From Toxonevra muliebris (Eukaryota; Arthropoda; Insecta; Diptera; Pallopteridae): 64,000 bases of DNA. The translations under genes were made by a program, and so were the position numbers. Shown here piece after piece: positions 62,741-64,000 of this stretch; position 1 is the first letter of the stretch, and every line of letters starts with the position of its first letter. The DNA lies in NCBI GenBank assembly GCA_963691655.1, contig OY829326.1, positions 44,295,989-44,359,988 on the forward strand, written 5' to 3'. The notes beneath the pieces are model-generated. The model was given only the letters and a program-made list of their open reading frames with translations, was not told where the DNA came from and searched no databases.

Positions 62741-63080
62741 GTGCGATTCCCGGGTACAAAATCAGAAAAGCTGCTTTCAAAGTGTGTTAGAAACGCGTCG
62801 CTGAGTGCTTCTGATTAGCAAAGCGGACGCCATTTTTGTAATCTGATTTTTCAGGTCAGCATGATTTCTCAAAACTTTGACATTTGACAAACTCGACACA
62901 AAAACTATATAAATATATTTCTAGAAGGAAATTAAAACATTTCACAAGCTAGAACTTAATCGTTTTCAAAAATTTTACAACTAATGCATCATGCCGTTTC
63001 TAAGACGTAAACAGTGATTACTGATTCCTGATTAATCACTTCGAAATCAGCTTTTCGGATTTGCATCCGGGAAACGCACT
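62741..63080. repeat. Inverted repeat pair, possible MITE or head-to-head insertions
   Basis: 62741-62783 (GTGCGATTCCCGGGTACAAA, then GAAAAGCTGCTTTC and AAGTG) is matched in reverse by 63037-63078 (GTGCGTTTCCCGGATGCAAA, GAAAAGCTGATTTCGAAGTG). The ~250-bp centre is not obviously symmetrical. The GCGATTCCCGG part resembles a pol III box B. Confidence 0.7.
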
Positions 63081-64000
63081 TAATCACACATTAATTTGAA
63101 GTAAGATTGAGAGAGCCGATGTTTGCTTGCTCATATTGCATAGGCCCGATTACCTTACAAAAAATTTATTCATATGAAAAAAATCCTCCCACGATGTTGG
63201 CCCTCTCAGTGTCTGTTCATGTACGCATTTGTAAATGGAACAAAGAGGATTTCACAAAGGCGCAAGCATGAACGAGAGAGGCAGAGAAAATAGGTTAGAA
63301 AAAGATAGGCAAGTGATTAAGTACTCTTGCTTTTTCCAACTACCTATTTTTCATGCTGGCGTCCGTGTGAACTTCCACTAAGAGTAAATTAGATAGAATG
63401 GATGCGGTATTTACCAAACATCTAAGAAAATTTTAATCAAAAGTAGTTATTAATTTAATTTTTTAGCTATCATAAGCCAATTGTTCTGAGCATAGATATT
63501 TCCATTTTTATATTTTGTGTATGAATTCAGCACTCATATATTTGGTTTTTAATTTGAAATAGTTCAAAGGGAACTATTTTTTGAATCTAAACTTATCCAG
63601 GGCTGTCTTTAAAATTAAAAAGAAGATAATATATTTACTCCATATAGTTTCACTTTTACAGTGTGTCTCACGACACATTTTGCTTCTTTTTTAAATTTTA
63701 ACTCGAAGGTAGGTACAACAATTATTACAATTTTGAAAGTTGAAATGAATTTAACTCAATTCAATGTTTGTATTTAAGTGTTTTATGATTTATATTGAGT
63801 TGATCCCGTATTTAACTCAAAAAATGCAATCAAATTCTATTCTATAGAATCAGACTTCTTGGAGTTCTATTTTAAATTGATTGATCTTCTCGTAGAATAT
63901 CAGCTTCATTTCTAATCCATTTTTTTCCAATAGACTTGTGTTTTTCAAACTATTTATTTTACTTAAAAAATACTTTAATTAACATTTTTTTCCATAACAA

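Larger units (their letters stand above)
60067..64000 (+). other. Next intron of the LDLa gene, incomplete at window edge
   Basis: Begins with GTATGC at 60067 in phase 0. No later exon continuing the CUB-like domain was recognised before 64000. It holds an interrupted dispersed repeat with a mariner inside, CT tracts at 61865-61890 and 62636-62655, and an inverted-repeat element at 62741-63080. The last ~900 bases are AT-rich with nothing I can name. Confidence 0.7.

Noticed and set aside
1..64000. CRISPR arrays, rRNA genes, bacterial operons
   Set aside because: No regularly spaced identical repeats, no rRNA text, and the gene has spliceosomal introns.

Overview
The window looks like part of a large, AT-rich genome of a higher fly (Diptera, Brachycera). 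This is inferred from the abundant TACA/TGTA and CAA/CAG microsatellites, fly-type introns, and the mixture of mariner, Tc1, piggyBac, hAT and non-LTR remnants; the long introns and transposon load would suit a tephritid-like fruit fly, but the species cannot be fixed from the sequence. There are no bacterial operons, rRNA genes, CRISPR arrays or convincing functional tRNA genes.

Only one host gene is clearly supported, on the + strand. One coding exon (47978..48995, after a splice acceptor at 47968-47969) encodes a basic, Gln/Asn/Thr/Ser-rich N-terminus, one hydrophobic segment and a complete LDL-receptor class A (LDLa) module. A 10.9-kb phase-1 intron follows, then a 137-nt exon (59930..60066) that continues the frame into what looks like the start of a CUB-like extracellular domain. 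The gene continues beyond the window through a phase-0 donor. The 48 kb upstream of the first coding exon is best read as a 5' intron and/or upstream non-coding DNA.

Almost everything else is an archive of mobile elements. Five elements sit between TTAA sites: three copies of one ~470-520 bp piggyBac-type MITE (1716-2235 inverted; 39709-40224; 44948-45416), a different one at 45822-46209, and one at 24323-24612. Three hAT-type elements have recognisable 8-bp target duplications: 6908-7686, 32146-33385 (filled with a degenerate ~12-bp array) and 50026-50578 (a foldback with an internal array). An internally deleted mariner (60468-61364) sits inside a dispersed repeat whose uninterrupted copy is at 27.5 kb. 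There are Tc1/mariner-superfamily transposase fossils at 27.7-28.3, 53.1-53.9, 54.7-54.9, 56.9-57.3 and 58.3-58.5 kb. Non-LTR retrotransposon pieces lie at 11.9-12.9, 13.9-14.15, 17.1-17.3, 51.2-51.5 and 54.2-54.45 kb. Three tRNA-headed SINE-like insertions (14.5, 38.0-38.3 and 57.5 kb, all minus strand) and a ~440-bp near-complete palindrome at 37.5-37.9 kb complete the set.

One further segment, minus strand 29995..29695, reads as a decayed piece of an unrecognised protein-coding gene (about 98 codons with one in-frame stop). It is the most interesting item that I cannot place in a family.
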